A stretch of 64,000 bases of DNA from Bacteroides sp. 214 (GCF_010501015.1 NZ_QVML01000004.1:124001-188000); one strand, 5' to 3'; shown: positions 45,539-54,672, counted from the stretch's first letter. Notes: a model not told the origin generated them from the letters alone. Numbers and translations: made by a program.

Positions 45539-46812
45539 AAGGTAGCCATATATACATTGTCTGCATACTGACATTCTTCGTTATTATGTTTGTAGTGGAA
45601 TATAATACGCCCAAAAAGTTCGTTTGGCGCGCTACCTTCAGCCAGTATGATAAGCAGCCGTTGGGCAGTGCCATCTTCGATGATGTGGCAAGGGCTTCGT
45701 TGCCGAATGGATACGAAGTCTCCAAGCGAACTATTTATCAGATAGCAAAAGATAGTCTGGAGAAGAAGAACTACCTGATTGTTACCGATAGACTAACGTT
45801 ATCTAATGAGGATGTAAATACCTTGTTGGAGCTGGCGGCAGAAGGGCAGAGCTTTATGTTGGTGGCTTCTTCCTTTCCTCAGAGCATGAAAGATACAATG
45901 GACTTTTATGTGGATTGGGGAACCGGGAATCATAGCTTAACCTCTTTGAAGCGCTACGCTATGCAGGATGCTTCGCGCGATACACTGTATTGGTATGCCG
46001 ATTCGCTTTATGAAGGGCGTTCTTTTACTGCTTTCCCGCACCTGACACCCAATTATTTTGCTATTGGCGACACCTCCAGGCTCGACCCGCTTGTCATCAA
46101 GTTCCATTATAATAAAGAAAAGGAAGAAGAGGAAGACGACGAACTCGAAGAAGATTCAACCTACACCTATTGGATTCCCTTTACTGCCGCAACTTATCCT
46201 GTAGGTAAAGGAGAAGTATGTCTTGTTTCTACTCCGTTACTCTTTACCAACTATGGTATGCTTGATGGTGATAATGCCGATTACCTCTTTCGCTTGCTTT
46301 CTCGTTTAGCCGATTTGCCGGTTGAGCGCACCGAGGCTTACTTTGATAATCCTTACGAAGATCAATCTCCGTTTCGCTATTTCCTTTCGCAACGACCGCT
46401 TCGCTGGGGATTGTATGGAGCATTATTGCTTGTCCTTCTCTTTATGATATTCACTGCGCGGCGCAAACAACGTGTTATTCCTATAATGAGTAAGCCGGGC
46501 AATCCTTCGGTAGCCTTTACCGAATTAATAGCATCTCTTTATTACCAACGCAAAGACCATGTGGGGCTGTTGCGCAAGAAGTACCTCTACTTTGCCGAAA
46601 CATTAAGGCGCGCGGTACAAATAGATATTGATGATGGCAGTGACGCGCGGACGTTAGCACACAAACTCGCGCAAAAAACAGGTATGGAAGCTTTGCGATT
46701 GGAACGGACGCTGATTGCCATTCAGTCTGTTTTGCAAGAGAATCGTTCTATTACCGAAGAGCAACTCAAGAAATATATAGATAAAATAAACGAAATAATC
46801 AATCGAATATAA
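45535..46812 (+). CDS. DUF4350-domain protein
   Basis: 425 aa. An N-terminal membrane helix (IYIVCILTFFVIMFVVEY), a Rossmann-like periplasmic or extracytoplasmic domain (LYQIAKDSLEKKNYLIVTDRLTLSNEDVNTLLELAAEGQSFMLV), a second helix (LRWGLYGALLLVLLFMIFTA) and a helical cytosolic tail (KDHVGLLRKKYLYFAETLRRAVQ...). Partner of the DUF4129 and MoxR genes. Role in the complex is unproven. Confidence 0.83.
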   Translation: MKGSHIYIVCILTFFVIMFVVEYNTPKKFVWRATFSQYDKQPLGSAIFDDVARASLPNGYEVSKRTIYQIAKDSLEKKNYLIVTDRLTLSNEDVNTLLELAAEGQSFMLVASSFPQSMKDTMDFYVDWGTGNHSLTSLKRYAMQDASRDTLYWYADSLYEGRSFTAFPHLTPNYFAIGDTSRLDPLVIKFHYNKEKEEEEDDELEEDSTYTYWIPFTAATYPVGKGEVCLVSTPLLFTNYGMLDGDNADYLFRLLSRLADLPVERTEAYFDNPYEDQSPFRYFLSQRPLRWGLYGALLLVLLFMIFTARRKQRVIPIMSKPGNPSVAFTELIASLYYQRKDHVGLLRKKYLYFAETLRRAVQIDIDDGSDARTLAHKLAQKTGMEALRLERTLIAIQSVLQENRSITEEQLKKYIDKINEIINRI

Positions 46813-46823
46813 CGCATTACCTT

Positions 46824-47795
46824 ATGGAAGAAATGAACGAACGCACAGACCTGTCGGCTTTTGCCGAAAAAATAGCGCAACTGAAGGAGCAGATAGCAAC
46901 CATCATTGTGGGGCAAGACCGTGCGGTGGAGTTAGTACTTACTGCTATTCTTGCCAACGGGCATGTATTAATAGAAGGTGTACCCGGTGTGGCTAAGACA
47001 TTGCTCGCCAAACTGCTTGCCCGCCTTATCAGCGCCGATTTCGGCAGAGTGCAGTTTACGCCCGACCTCATGCCGAGCGACCTCTTGGGGACAACCGTTT
47101 TCAATATGAAGGAGAGTAGCTTCGAGTTCCATCGAGGACCCGTATTTGCCGATATCCTTTTGGTGGACGAAATAAACCGTGCTCCCGCCAAAACCCAATC
47201 GGCGCTTTTTGAAGTTATGGAAGAGCGACAGGTAACCCTCGACGGACACACCTATAAGATGGGCGACCTTTATACTATTCTTGCCACTCAAAATCCGGTA
47301 GAACAAGAAGGAACCTACAAACTCCCCGAAGCGCAGTTGGATAGATTCCTATTGAAGATAACCATGGACTACCCTACGGTAGACGAGGAAATAAGCATCC
47401 TCGAACGCCATCACACCAACGCTGCTTTTGTAAAGTTGGAGGATATCAACCCCATCATTACGCGCGACGAATTGTTAGAACTGCGCAAACTCACCAACAG
47501 CGTTTTTGTGGAGCCTACACTATTGCGTTACATTGCCCTTATAGTGGAGCAAACCCGCACCAGTAAAGCGGTATTCTTAGGAGCTTCGCCTCGTGCTTCG
47601 GTGGCAATCTTGCAGGCATCCAAAGCTTTTGCTTTGTTGCAGGGGCGCGATTTTACAACCCCCGAGGATATCAAGTTTGTGGCGCCTTACGTATTACAAC
47701 ACCGTCTTATCCTCACTGCCGAAGCAGAGATGGAAGGACTGTCGCCCGCTAAGGTAACTACCCGATTGATGGATAAAGTAGAAGTGCCGAAATAA
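46824..47795 (+). CDS. MoxR-family AAA+ ATPase
   Basis: 323 aa. Walker A GVPGVAKTLLAK, Walker B ILLVDEINRAPAKTQSALFEVMEERQV with sensor 1 ATQNPVEQEGTYKLPEAQLDRFLLK, then the small C-terminal helical lid. MoxR ATPases remodel or load VWA/DUF58-type partners, encoded next. Its TAA overlaps the ATG of the DUF58 gene by one base. Confidence 0.95.
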   Translation: MEEMNERTDLSAFAEKIAQLKEQIATIIVGQDRAVELVLTAILANGHVLIEGVPGVAKTLLAKLLARLISADFGRVQFTPDLMPSDLLGTTVFNMKESSFEFHRGPVFADILLVDEINRAPAKTQSALFEVMEERQVTLDGHTYKMGDLYTILATQNPVEQEGTYKLPEAQLDRFLLKITMDYPTVDEEISILERHHTNAAFVKLEDINPIITRDELLELRKLTNSVFVEPTLLRYIALIVEQTRTSKAVFLGASPRASVAILQASKAFALLQGRDFTTPEDIKFVAPYVLQHRLILTAEAEMEGLSPAKVTTRLMDKVEVPK

Positions 47796-49105
47796 TGTTT
47801 TTGCCTCGTAGGTTCTATATTGCCTCTTCTTTACTGGTATTGCTCTTGGCAGGCGGATACTGGTGGACTTCCCTGTTTCTTATGGGGCAGGTGTTGTTGG
47901 TAGTGTTCTTATTGCTCATTGCTTTCGAAGCCTTTATCCTCTTTCGTTCCAAACGCATGGTGGCTTCCCGTCGGTGCGGCAAACGCTTCTCCAATGGTGA
48001 CGATAATCGGGTGCAACTGCGCATAGAGAGTACTTATTCGTTCCCTGTGTGGCTTACGGTTATTGATGAAATACCGCCCATTTTTCAGAAGCGCGACATT
48101 GATTTTAAGCTTTCCTTGCGCCCGGGTGAGGGCAAAACCATTGAATACAACTTGCGACCCACACAGCGTGGTGAGTATGACTTTGGACGGATTCGTGTGT
48201 TTGTTACTTCTGCCATAGGATTATTGCAGCGTCGCTATACCCTTGGCGAGCCCGAAGTAGTGAAGGTATATCCTTCTTACCTTATGTTGCACCGGTATGA
48301 ATTAATGGCGATGAGCAACAACCTTGTTGAACTGGGCATCAAGAAAGTACGCCGCATTGGTCATCACACCGAGTTTGAGCATATCAAAGAGTATGTGAAG
48401 GGCGATGATTATCGCACTATCAACTGGAAAGCCAGCGCCCGTAGACACGACCTCATGGTCAATGTGTATCAGGACGAGCGCTCGCAGCAGATATATAGTG
48501 TGATAGATAAAGGGCGTGTCATGCAGCGTGCCTTCGAAGGAGTTACCCTGCTCGACTATGCCATCAATGCCTCACTGGTGCTCTCTTACGTTGCTATTCG
48601 CAAAGATGACAAGGCAGGGCTGGTTACCTTCAATGATCATTTCGATAAGTTCATTCCCGCTTCCAAGCAAGCCGGGCAAATGCAACTGTTGCTCGAGGGG
48701 CTCTATCATCAGCAAACGGCTTTCAAGGAAACCGACTACTCTGCTCTGTGCATATACCTGAGTAAATACATCAACAAACGCAGCCTTCTTATTCTTTATA
48801 CCGATTTCGACAGCATCGGCAGCCTTAACCGTCAGCTCCCGTACCTGCTGCAACTCTCTAAAATGCACCGTTTGCTTGTTGTTTTCTTCGAAGATACAGA
48901 GCTTCATAAACTCTCCAAGCATACTCCACACAATACCCAAGCCTACTACGAACAGGTTATTGCCGAGAAATTCATCTTCGAGAAACGACTCATCGTAACC
49001 ACACTAAAGCAACACGGCATATATTCCATACTTACCACACCCGCCAATTTGAGCGTTGATGTGATAAATAAGTATTTGGAGATGAAGAGTAGGCAGTTGT
49101 TGTAA
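47795..49105 (+). CDS. DUF58-domain (VWA-like) protein, MoxR partner
   Basis: 436 aa. Two N-terminal membrane segments (FYIASSLLVLLLAGGYWWTSLFLMGQVLLVVFLLLIAF), then DUF58 (RRIGHHTEFEHIKEYVKGDDYRTINWKASARRHDLMVNVYQDERSQQIYSVIDKGRVM), with the conserved Arg/Trp of the family, and a C-terminal beta/alpha part. End of the six-gene MoxR operon. Its last 91 bp (49018-49108) are duplicated at 54579-54669. Confidence 0.92.
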   Translation: MFLPRRFYIASSLLVLLLAGGYWWTSLFLMGQVLLVVFLLLIAFEAFILFRSKRMVASRRCGKRFSNGDDNRVQLRIESTYSFPVWLTVIDEIPPIFQKRDIDFKLSLRPGEGKTIEYNLRPTQRGEYDFGRIRVFVTSAIGLLQRRYTLGEPEVVKVYPSYLMLHRYELMAMSNNLVELGIKKVRRIGHHTEFEHIKEYVKGDDYRTINWKASARRHDLMVNVYQDERSQQIYSVIDKGRVMQRAFEGVTLLDYAINASLVLSYVAIRKDDKAGLVTFNDHFDKFIPASKQAGQMQLLLEGLYHQQTAFKETDYSALCIYLSKYINKRSLLILYTDFDSIGSLNRQLPYLLQLSKMHRLLVVFFEDTELHKLSKHTPHNTQAYYEQVIAEKFIFEKRLIVTTLKQHGIYSILTTPANLSVDVINKYLEMKSRQLL

Positions 49106-49108
49106 ATG
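49018..49108. repeat. 91-bp direct repeat, left copy (3' end of the DUF58 gene)
   Basis: Identical to 54579-54669 apart from two substitutions (49028 A against 54589 C; one T/C in GAGCGT(T/C)GA). It includes the DUF58 stop codon and three bases after it. After 49108 the sequences differ. This copy is part of the intact gene. Confidence 0.97.
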
Positions 49109-49132
49109 GGGAGCAGTTAAGTCTTTTGACTT

Positions 49133-49549
49133 TTATGGTGTCATCTTTTTATATCGTTTGACAATCGGAAGTGTGAACTCAATAGCTCCAGATAATAATT
49201 TTGTTTCTAATTTATTTCCATAGAATCTGTATTCATAAGTATTTATAGATTCATCGTTAAGTATTGAATAGAAACAAAGAAAGTCTGAGTTAATTGTGTA
49301 AGAAAATCGTTCAGTTGAGGTTTCCTCACTTGAATATATTTCAATACCCTCTCCATTTGATGAGAACTCAAGAATCACACCATTTCCTACTGCTCTTAAG
49401 TTACCTTCATCGGGACCTTCTTCTACTAATTGCCACTTACCAATGATCTTGTTTTCGTAGTCAACGTTGTCATTGTTGTCATCGCACGCCACAACACCTA
49501 ACAACAGTATGGGGAGCAATACTAATAATTTAAGCCTTTTATTTTTCAT
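49133..49549 (-). CDS. Lipocalin-like lipoprotein (LP138a)
   Basis: 138 aa. Lipoprotein signal MKNKRLKLLVLLPILLLGVVAC (Cys22) followed by DDNNDN, an acidic surface-export-like tail. The body has IIGKWQLVEEG, a lipocalin-like GxW start, and beta-rich strands ending RYKKMTP. It differs from the copy at 56959-57375 by 11 residues by my count. The copy at 56959 ends in ATGA that overlaps the protease start; here that position is TAA and the protease is missing. Last gene of the left array on this strand. Confidence 0.85.
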   Translation of the reverse strand: MKNKRLKLLVLLPILLLGVVACDDNNDNVDYENKIIGKWQLVEEGPDEGNLRAVGNGVILEFSSNGEGIEIYSSEETSTERFSYTINSDFLCFYSILNDESINTYEYRFYGNKLETKLLSGAIEFTLPIVKRYKKMTP

Positions 49550-49652
49550 GACTTTTTATGTTTTAGTTAATACTAAGAATGTGTTTCAATGTGTAACAAC
49601 TGTATAGCTATTTTAAAAACCCTACAACTTGAACTTGTTTAACTATATGTTA

Positions 49653-50723
49653 TTAATATAGATAATCATGCACAATAATTATCGAGTGTTTCGAAAGAAA
49701 AGCAACTATTCTTGGGGCTATTAAAAATGTTTTATGTATTCCTTCTACATTTTGGCTGGATTTTGTGTTTACCAACTCTTCGATGGTATTAAATTCATCT
49801 CCCGTTTTGTAAAGTGCATTATCAGTTGCAAAATAAACATGGTTGTTACAAACTATTGATGATAGAACCGGGTTGGTGCTTGAGGAGTTAAGCAACATCC
49901 ATGTGCTCCCTCCGTCTGTGGTTCGATACACATTATTCTCGGAAGTGAAAAGATAAACTGTCCATTCGTCACGAACACAGAAGGAGGTTATTTCTTCTTC
50001 GGGGGTGGTTACTAATTGATACCAGTTTTCACCGTTGTTTTCTGTTTTAGCGAGGTGTTTCTTGTTGCTCCCTAAAGCATAACCAACAGGAGAAAAATCA
50101 GCAAATAGAATGTTGTTAAAACCACCAAAGGAGTCGTTGCAATAAACTTTGTCTATGCTGAATCTATAGTACAATGGTAAAGCTAATCGAGTAGAATTAT
50201 TAGAGCGCCAATCATGAACTACAATACGATCTAAATTGCCAACCTCATCAACTAAAAAACCAAATTTATCATCTTTGAAAATAACGTTATTGTAGGAAAA
50301 ACCTCCACTTGCTTCAAAAGTCCATTGTTTTCCTGCATCATCAGAATAGAAAAGGGGAGATAAATTGGGTTTGTCTTTCAACTTCACTATTGCACACAGC
50401 TTATCTGTGCTATATGCAGCAATATCTAATATAGATAAGCCAGTCTTATCTCCACTGTTAAATGATTGCTTTTTCCAAGATACTCCTCCTTTAGTAGTTT
50501 TAGCTATAACCGGTTCCTGAGTTTCCGGATCAAATCCGGAAATATAACCTACGTTTTTGTTAGCAAAAGTAATGCCTGTTGTAACTGCAGTGTCGAATAC
50601 ACGAACAACTTCTACTGCACCAAATTTTTCAGTAGGATAATTCTCATCATTGTCATCGCACGCCACAACACCCAATAACAGTATGGGGAGCAATACTAAT
50701 AATTTAAGCCTTTTATTTTTCAT
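49653..50723 (-). CDS. YCF48/BNR-repeat-like lipoprotein with the shared leader (LP356)
   Basis: 356 aa, by far the longest of the array. The first 26 residues (through CDDND) match LP138a, but the body consists of repeated blades like GVSWKKQSF, AGKQWTFEASGGF, NGENWYQLV, GGSTWMLLN, each GG.(S/T)W, characteristic of a YCF48/BNR-type beta-propeller. Such proteins assemble or bind partners. The shared signal with a completely different body shows that the leader has been transferred to unrelated payloads. Confidence 0.8.
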   Translation of the reverse strand: MKNKRLKLLVLLPILLLGVVACDDNDENYPTEKFGAVEVVRVFDTAVTTGITFANKNVGYISGFDPETQEPVIAKTTKGGVSWKKQSFNSGDKTGLSILDIAAYSTDKLCAIVKLKDKPNLSPLFYSDDAGKQWTFEASGGFSYNNVIFKDDKFGFLVDEVGNLDRIVVHDWRSNNSTRLALPLYYRFSIDKVYCNDSFGGFNNILFADFSPVGYALGSNKKHLAKTENNGENWYQLVTTPEEEITSFCVRDEWTVYLFTSENNVYRTTDGGSTWMLLNSSSTNPVLSSIVCNNHVYFATDNALYKTGDEFNTIEELVNTKSSQNVEGIHKTFLIAPRIVAFLSKHSIIIVHDYLY

Positions 50724-50756
50724 GACTTTTTATGTTTTTAATTACTACTAAGAATA

Positions 50757-51218
50757 TTATATATATTCATAGTGCGTTTTTTTGAAAAGTATATATTTAT
50801 CGTTATCGTAAAAGAGTTGTAAACTAGTTCCCGAACAAATATAAGTAGTGGCATTTATTAGACATTGTGAATACAAATATCCATTGCCAAGTTCTCCTGC
50901 TGTTGTTTGAAGGGTAATTTCAAATTTAATTGTGTTATGCTCTTGAACTGTACAGGTTCCTGTTATTGAATTAAGAGTTGTGGTAGTATAGAATATTCCC
51001 TCTTTTTTCAAGTTTAGCACATAACAATTCTCACAATCGGTCGGTTCTACAGTTGTTATAATCGTGCTTCCAACTTCTCCTAAACCTACAATTTTCCATG
51101 ACCCGATAAGCTCCTCGGATATTATTGGACCATCATTGCTATCCGAACAGTTACTCAATGATAGGATTGTGAATAATCCAATAAAACATAAAAACAGGTG
51201 TTTTGTATCTGTTCTCAT
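50757..51218 (-). CDS. Lipoprotein with unshared signal peptide (LP153)
   Basis: 153 aa. Signal MRTDTKHLFLCFIGLFTILSLSNC (Cys24) differs from the others in the array; mature start SDSNDGP. ELIGSWKIVGLGEVG looks lipocalin-like. Three Cys in the body (DCENC, SQC). It starts 3 bp after the stop of LP149, so it is translated with it. Confidence 0.75.
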   Translation of the reverse strand: MRTDTKHLFLCFIGLFTILSLSNCSDSNDGPIISEELIGSWKIVGLGEVGSTIITTVEPTDCENCYVLNLKKEGIFYTTTTLNSITGTCTVQEHNTIKFEITLQTTAGELGNGYLYSQCLINATTYICSGTSLQLFYDNDKYILFKKTHYEYI

Positions 51219-51221
51219 AAT

Positions 51222-51671
51222 TCATCCTTTTTTAATTATAAATGTGATTCTTTCTTTTCCTTGCAGTTTCTCAACAAGAATACCATAACCAAAGACATCC
51301 GGACGAGTGGCAAGTCCACTTATTACTAACAGATAAACATAACTGTTGCTGGACTTTTTTAGAAAAGAATGTTTCATATAGCTTACCTCATTGCTATATG
51401 TTCCATAACCCAAGAGCAATGTGTGGCTTTCAAAATCAATTTGTTGTAACTCTTCAAACCTAGCCAATTCTTCTTTTGAGTACACTGCTTCCAATTCTTT
51501 CTGAGATTGAATGACAAGTGATTCTCGTGAACTGTTTGGAAGTAGTTTTGGCAATTCTTTCACGATAACTGCATCAGGGTAATCCATGTTACCGTCATTG
51601 TCATCGCACGCCGCTATGCCCAATATCAATATGGGCAGCAATATTAATAATTTGAGCTTTTTAATTTTCAT
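51222..51671 (-). CDS. Lipoprotein with shared leader (LP149)
   Basis: 149 aa. Signal MKIKKLKLLILLPILILGIAAC (Cys22), then DDNDGNMDYPD. The body (KELPKLLPNSSRESLVIQSQKELEAVYSKEELARFEE... FESHTLLLGYGTYSNEVSY) has no GxW motif and does not match the lipocalin-like members; I do not recognise it. It leads LP153 on the same strand. Confidence 0.75.
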   Translation of the reverse strand: MKIKKLKLLILLPILILGIAACDDNDGNMDYPDAVIVKELPKLLPNSSRESLVIQSQKELEAVYSKEELARFEELQQIDFESHTLLLGYGTYSNEVSYMKHSFLKKSSNSYVYLLVISGLATRPDVFGYGILVEKLQGKERITFIIKKG

Positions 51672-51738
51672 GCTTTTTTATGTTTTTGTTAATACAAAAA
51701 GTTCTGCTCAGAGTTTTTAGCAGTACTCTTTATAAGTG

Positions 51739-52221
51739 TTATTCTTTAAGTATTGTGTTTAATTTTTTGTTTGCAACCTTTGGATAAATCCCCCAATAAT
51801 ACATATTGCTTACTGCTGGGTAATTATTTTCATTCGAATCAACTGTTAATTCTAATACGATTATATTTGTTTCGATAATTCTCTGTTCGCTAACAAAGCA
51901 CGATGTGTTAGGTACTTTCTTTTGTCCTACAATTAAAGAATATTGCGAAAAATCAATATTCGGAAGATTATTACAATCACAAATGCTTTGCAACTCTGCA
52001 AAACTATTTATTAAGTAGGATAATTCATCGTTGTTTCCCAGAAAGAAACAATCTGACTTGGTTGCTGTCTGAACCGGTAAATGCTCTTCAAAGAAATGAA
52101 GAATCTCTTGTTCTGGTGTGATAGGGTAAATGATCTTTTCATCATTACTCTCATCGCACGCCACAACACCCAATACCAGTATGGGTAGCAGCATTAATAA
52201 TCTAAGTCTTTTATTTTTCAT
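51739..52221 (-). CDS. Lipoprotein with shared leader (LP160)
   Basis: 160 aa. Signal MKNKRLRLLMLLPILVLGVVAC (Cys22), then DESNDEK. The body (PITPEQEILHFFEEHLPVQTATKSDCFF... CDCNNLPNIDFSQYSLIVGQKKV) resembles LP149 weakly in the SYSLIVGQ/HTLLLGYG strand. No function recognised. Confidence 0.75.
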   Translation of the reverse strand: MKNKRLRLLMLLPILVLGVVACDESNDEKIIYPITPEQEILHFFEEHLPVQTATKSDCFFLGNNDELSYLINSFAELQSICDCNNLPNIDFSQYSLIVGQKKVPNTSCFVSEQRIIETNIIVLELTVDSNENNYPAVSNMYYWGIYPKVANKKLNTILKE

Positions 52222-52259
52222 GATTTTTATGTTTTAGTTAACACTAAGAATGTGTTGGA

Positions 52260-52661
52260 TTATTTTATTCGTTTATAGATAAAAGAAGAAAATTGCGGAG
52301 TCACATAGAGCCATCCCAAGTGTAATTTATCATCATAAAATTCATACGAATAGCTAAAGGCAATTATTTCCTCGCCATTCTCAACATAATAATGGTGTAG
52401 AATTTTCTTTTCGGAATCAATTTTATACATGTAAGGTTGTATTTCGTATTCTTTTGATTCATAATAATACCTACAAATGGTACCATCAGGGAGATACTCC
52501 TCATGGTATTTAGGTATAACTTCTATATCTCCTCTTTTAATCATTTCCCACTTCCCCAAGATAGTCTTTTGTGGGTCCTTCTCGTCATTGTCATCGCACG
52601 CCGCTATGCCCAATACCAGTATGGGTAGCAGCATTAATAATTTAAGTCTTCTAATTTTCAT
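52260..52661 (-). CDS. Lipocalin-like lipoprotein (LP133)
   Basis: 133 aa. Signal MKIRRLKLLMLLPILVLGIAAC (Cys22), then DDNDEKDPQK. Body TILGKWEMIKRGDIEVIP... KYHEEYLPDGTICRYYYESKEYE... YEFYDDKLHLGW... IYKRIK. It shares most of its framework with the gene at 53996-54415 (YYYESKEYE, YKFYDDKLR, IYKRIK). Confidence 0.8.
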   Translation of the reverse strand: MKIRRLKLLMLLPILVLGIAACDDNDEKDPQKTILGKWEMIKRGDIEVIPKYHEEYLPDGTICRYYYESKEYEIQPYMYKIDSEKKILHHYYVENGEEIIAFSYSYEFYDDKLHLGWLYVTPQFSSFIYKRIK

Positions 52662-52713
52662 AACTTTTTATGTTCTAGTTAATACTAATAATGTGTTTCA
52701 ATGTGTAACTTCT

Positions 52714-53103
52714 TCAGTTTGAACGTTTATAAACATAGACTAAGTTACTTAGGTTATATTCCGGTCCTCGTACCTCAAATATTTTGAGTAGTTCATTGTT
52801 AATTAAACACTTACAGTAGTAACTGTTATTAAAGACAAGCAAACTGAAATCAATACTATATTGTCCTTGCAGATAGGTGTCTTCTTTGGCATTATAAAAT
52901 AAAAAAGTTGCATCAGAAATAAATTCAATGTAACTACCATTGGGGGTAATGGTTTCCATGTCGTTTATACTTCCTTGTTCTACCAGATGCCATTTCCCGA
53001 GAATTGTATTTTTGTAATCGTCTTTTTTATTGTCATCGCACGCCACAACACCCAATACCAATATGGGGAGTAGCATTAAAGATTTGATTCTTTTTAGCTT
53101 CAT
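52714..53103 (-). CDS. Lipocalin-like lipoprotein (LP129a)
   Basis: 129 aa. Signal MKLKRIKSLMLLPILVLGVVAC (Cys22), then DDNKKDD. Body ILGKWHLVEQGSINDMETITPNGSYIEF... It differs from the gene at 57428-57817 by only 8 residues by my count, six of them in the leader. The leader is closer to that of its neighbour LP139b (MKLKRIK), which suggests leader gene conversion. It starts 3 bp after the stop of the upstream gene, in a tight trio. Confidence 0.85.
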   Translation of the reverse strand: MKLKRIKSLMLLPILVLGVVACDDNKKDDYKNTILGKWHLVEQGSINDMETITPNGSYIEFISDATFLFYNAKEDTYLQGQYSIDFSLLVFNNSYYCKCLINNELLKIFEVRGPEYNLSNLVYVYKRSN

Positions 53104-53105
53104 GG

Positions 53106-53525
53106 TTATTTAATTCGTGTGTATATTTTAACATAAGGATATCCCATGTACATTGGAACTTGTCCATATATAAGCTTTGTTCTCAGTTTGTTATTAAAAA
53201 AATGATAGCTATGGATTCCAATAGGGTTTTCATCATTACCCCAATAGTGATAAAGATGTTTTGAATCAATAGTGTAATTATAGCCTTCTTTTGCTACATC
53301 TTCATCCGCAACATCTCTCTTAAATGTCCCGTTAGAGAAATATTCAAGGATTACTTTATTCTTTACTGCTTTTAAGTTACCTTCATCGGGACCTTCTTCC
53401 ACCAGTTGCCACTTACCAATAATCTTGTTTTCGTAGTCAATACTGCCATTGCTGTCATCGCACGCCACAACACCCAATACCAACAGGGGGAGCAGCATTA
53501 ATAATTTAATTCTTTTTAGCTTCAT
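53106..53525 (-). CDS. Lipocalin-like lipoprotein (LP139b)
   Basis: 139 aa from ATG 53525 (an in-frame start at 53558 would overlap the upstream gene and precede the signal peptide). Signal MKLKRIKLLMLLPLLVLGVVAC (Cys22), then DDSNGSIDYEN. Body IIGKWQLVEEGPDEGNLKAVKNKVILEYFSNGTF... The ENKIIGKWQLVEEGPD block is shared with LP138a/b and LP142, then the bodies diverge. Confidence 0.83.
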   Translation of the reverse strand: MKLKRIKLLMLLPLLVLGVVACDDSNGSIDYENKIIGKWQLVEEGPDEGNLKAVKNKVILEYFSNGTFKRDVADEDVAKEGYNYTIDSKHLYHYWGNDENPIGIHSYHFFNNKLRTKLIYGQVPMYMGYPYVKIYTRIK

Positions 53526-53527
53526 AG

Positions 53528-53956
53528 CTAATTTATTAGTTTGTATATTTTTACCCAAGGTGCTCCCATTGAATCATCAATAAGCCCTTGGATGAGTTTT
53601 GTCATTAGGTACTTGTTGTGAAATTTGTACTCATACGTCCAAGTGTCAATCGGTTGCCCTTCTGTGTAAATAAGATGATAATAAAGAGTTTTGGAATCAA
53701 TAGTGTACGTGAAATTCTCTCTTGCAGAACCTTCGTTAAAGTACTGTTCGACCACATTCCCGTTTGGTAAATACTCCACCACAACTCCATTCTCTACAGC
53801 TTTTAAGCTGCTTTCATCATAACCTTGTTCCACCAGTTGCCACTTACCAATAATCTTGTTTTCGTAGTCAATACTGTCATTGCTGTCATCGCACGCCACA
53901 ACACCCAATAGCAGTATGGGGAGCAATACTAATAATCTAAGTCTTTTAATTTTCAT
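53528..53956 (-). CDS. Lipocalin-like lipoprotein (LP142)
   Basis: 142 aa. Signal MKIKRLRLLVLLPILLLGVVAC (Cys22), then DDSNDSIDYEN. Body IIGKWQLVEQGYDESSLKAVENGVVVEYLPNGNVV... ends WVKIYKLIN. Starts the trio 53956 to 52714, whose genes are separated by only 2 bp. Confidence 0.83.
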   Translation of the reverse strand: MKIKRLRLLVLLPILLLGVVACDDSNDSIDYENKIIGKWQLVEQGYDESSLKAVENGVVVEYLPNGNVVEQYFNEGSARENFTYTIDSKTLYYHLIYTEGQPIDTWTYEYKFHNKYLMTKLIQGLIDDSMGAPWVKIYKLIN

Positions 53957-53995
53957 GACTTTCTATGTTTTAGTTAATACTAAGAATGTGTTGGA

Positions 53996-54415
53996 TTATT
54001 TTATTCGTTTATAAATATGAGTAGTAATCCCATGCAGCCCTTGGTTTATGTGTTTTATACGCAATTTATCATCATAGAACTTGTACGAATATTGAATAGC
54101 GTTTATCTCTTCGCCATCTAGAAACCAATGATAATATAGAAATGATTTCTTAGAATCAAAAGAATACTTATAGCCTTTCATTTCATATTCTTTTGATTCA
54201 TAATAATACAAACCAACTGTGCCATCAGAAAAGTACTCTTTGTAATAACGAGGTGCTGCAACTTCATTAACATTAGGCCAATCTCCTATTGCAAATATTT
54301 CCCACTTCCCCAAGATAACCTTTTGCGGGTCCTTCTCGTCATTGTCATCACACGCTACCATACCCAATACCAACATGGGTAGCATCATTAATAATTTAAG
54401 TCTTCTAATTTTCAT
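53996..54415 (-). CDS. Lipocalin-like lipoprotein (LP139a), first of the left array
   Basis: 139 aa. Signal MKIRRLKLLMMLPMLVLGMVAC (Cys22), then DDNDEKDPQK. Body VILGKWEIFAIGDWPNVNEVAAPRYYKEYFSDGTVGLYYYESKEYEMKGY... Shares its framework with LP133. It is preceded by the array promoter and 167-bp upstream repeat (54416-54582), so it probably heads the left transcript. Confidence 0.83.
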   Translation of the reverse strand: MKIRRLKLLMMLPMLVLGMVACDDNDEKDPQKVILGKWEIFAIGDWPNVNEVAAPRYYKEYFSDGTVGLYYYESKEYEMKGYKYSFDSKKSFLYYHWFLDGEEINAIQYSYKFYDDKLRIKHINQGLHGITTHIYKRIK

Positions 54416-54582
54416 GCTTTTTTATGTTTTAGTTAATACTAAGAATGTGTCTTGATGTGTTACAGCTTTTTTGTTTGCAACAATAATATTCTACAAACTT
54501 AACAATCGTTTTTTGTTTTAACGAATAAAAAGCAAGAAATATTAACAGATGTGTTGAGAAACATAGAAGTTATGGAGCCATA
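54416..54582. repeat. 167-bp promoter/leader repeat of the lipoprotein array, left copy
   Basis: It matches 57818-57984 along the whole length (offset 3402) with few substitutions, includes the promoter, and ends at GGAGCCATA, where the left copy continues TATTCC (DUF58 3' end) and the right copy AGCATTCG. The last four bases CATA are shared with the 91-bp repeat, giving the duplication junction. Confidence 0.9.
54494..54525 (-). promoter_or_regulatory. Promoter of the left lipoprotein array
   Basis: On the minus strand TTCG (54525-54522), 20 bp, TAAGTTTG (54501-54494), which fits TAnnTTTG with one mismatch at -33. It is 79 bp upstream of the ATG at 54415. The same promoter is at 57896-57927. 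Confidence 0.6.
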
Positions 54583-54669
54583 TATTCCCTACTTACCACA
54601 CCCGCCAATTTGAGCGTCGATGTGATAAATAAGTATTTGGAGATGAAGAGTAGGCAGTTGTTGTAAATG
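54579..54669. repeat. 91-bp direct repeat, right copy (relic of the DUF58 3' end)
   Basis: Copy of 49018-49108 with two substitutions. It includes the DUF58 stop codon but no more of the gene, so it is a non-functional relic. It lies directly before a terminator and the end of the protease gene, as expected if it preserves the original downstream flank of the DUF58 gene. Confidence 0.95.
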
Positions 54670-54672
54670 AAA

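Noticed and set aside
54579..54669. Second DUF58 gene or pseudogene
   Set aside because: Only 91 bp of the 3' end are present, so it is a duplication relic rather than a gene or a decayed full copy.
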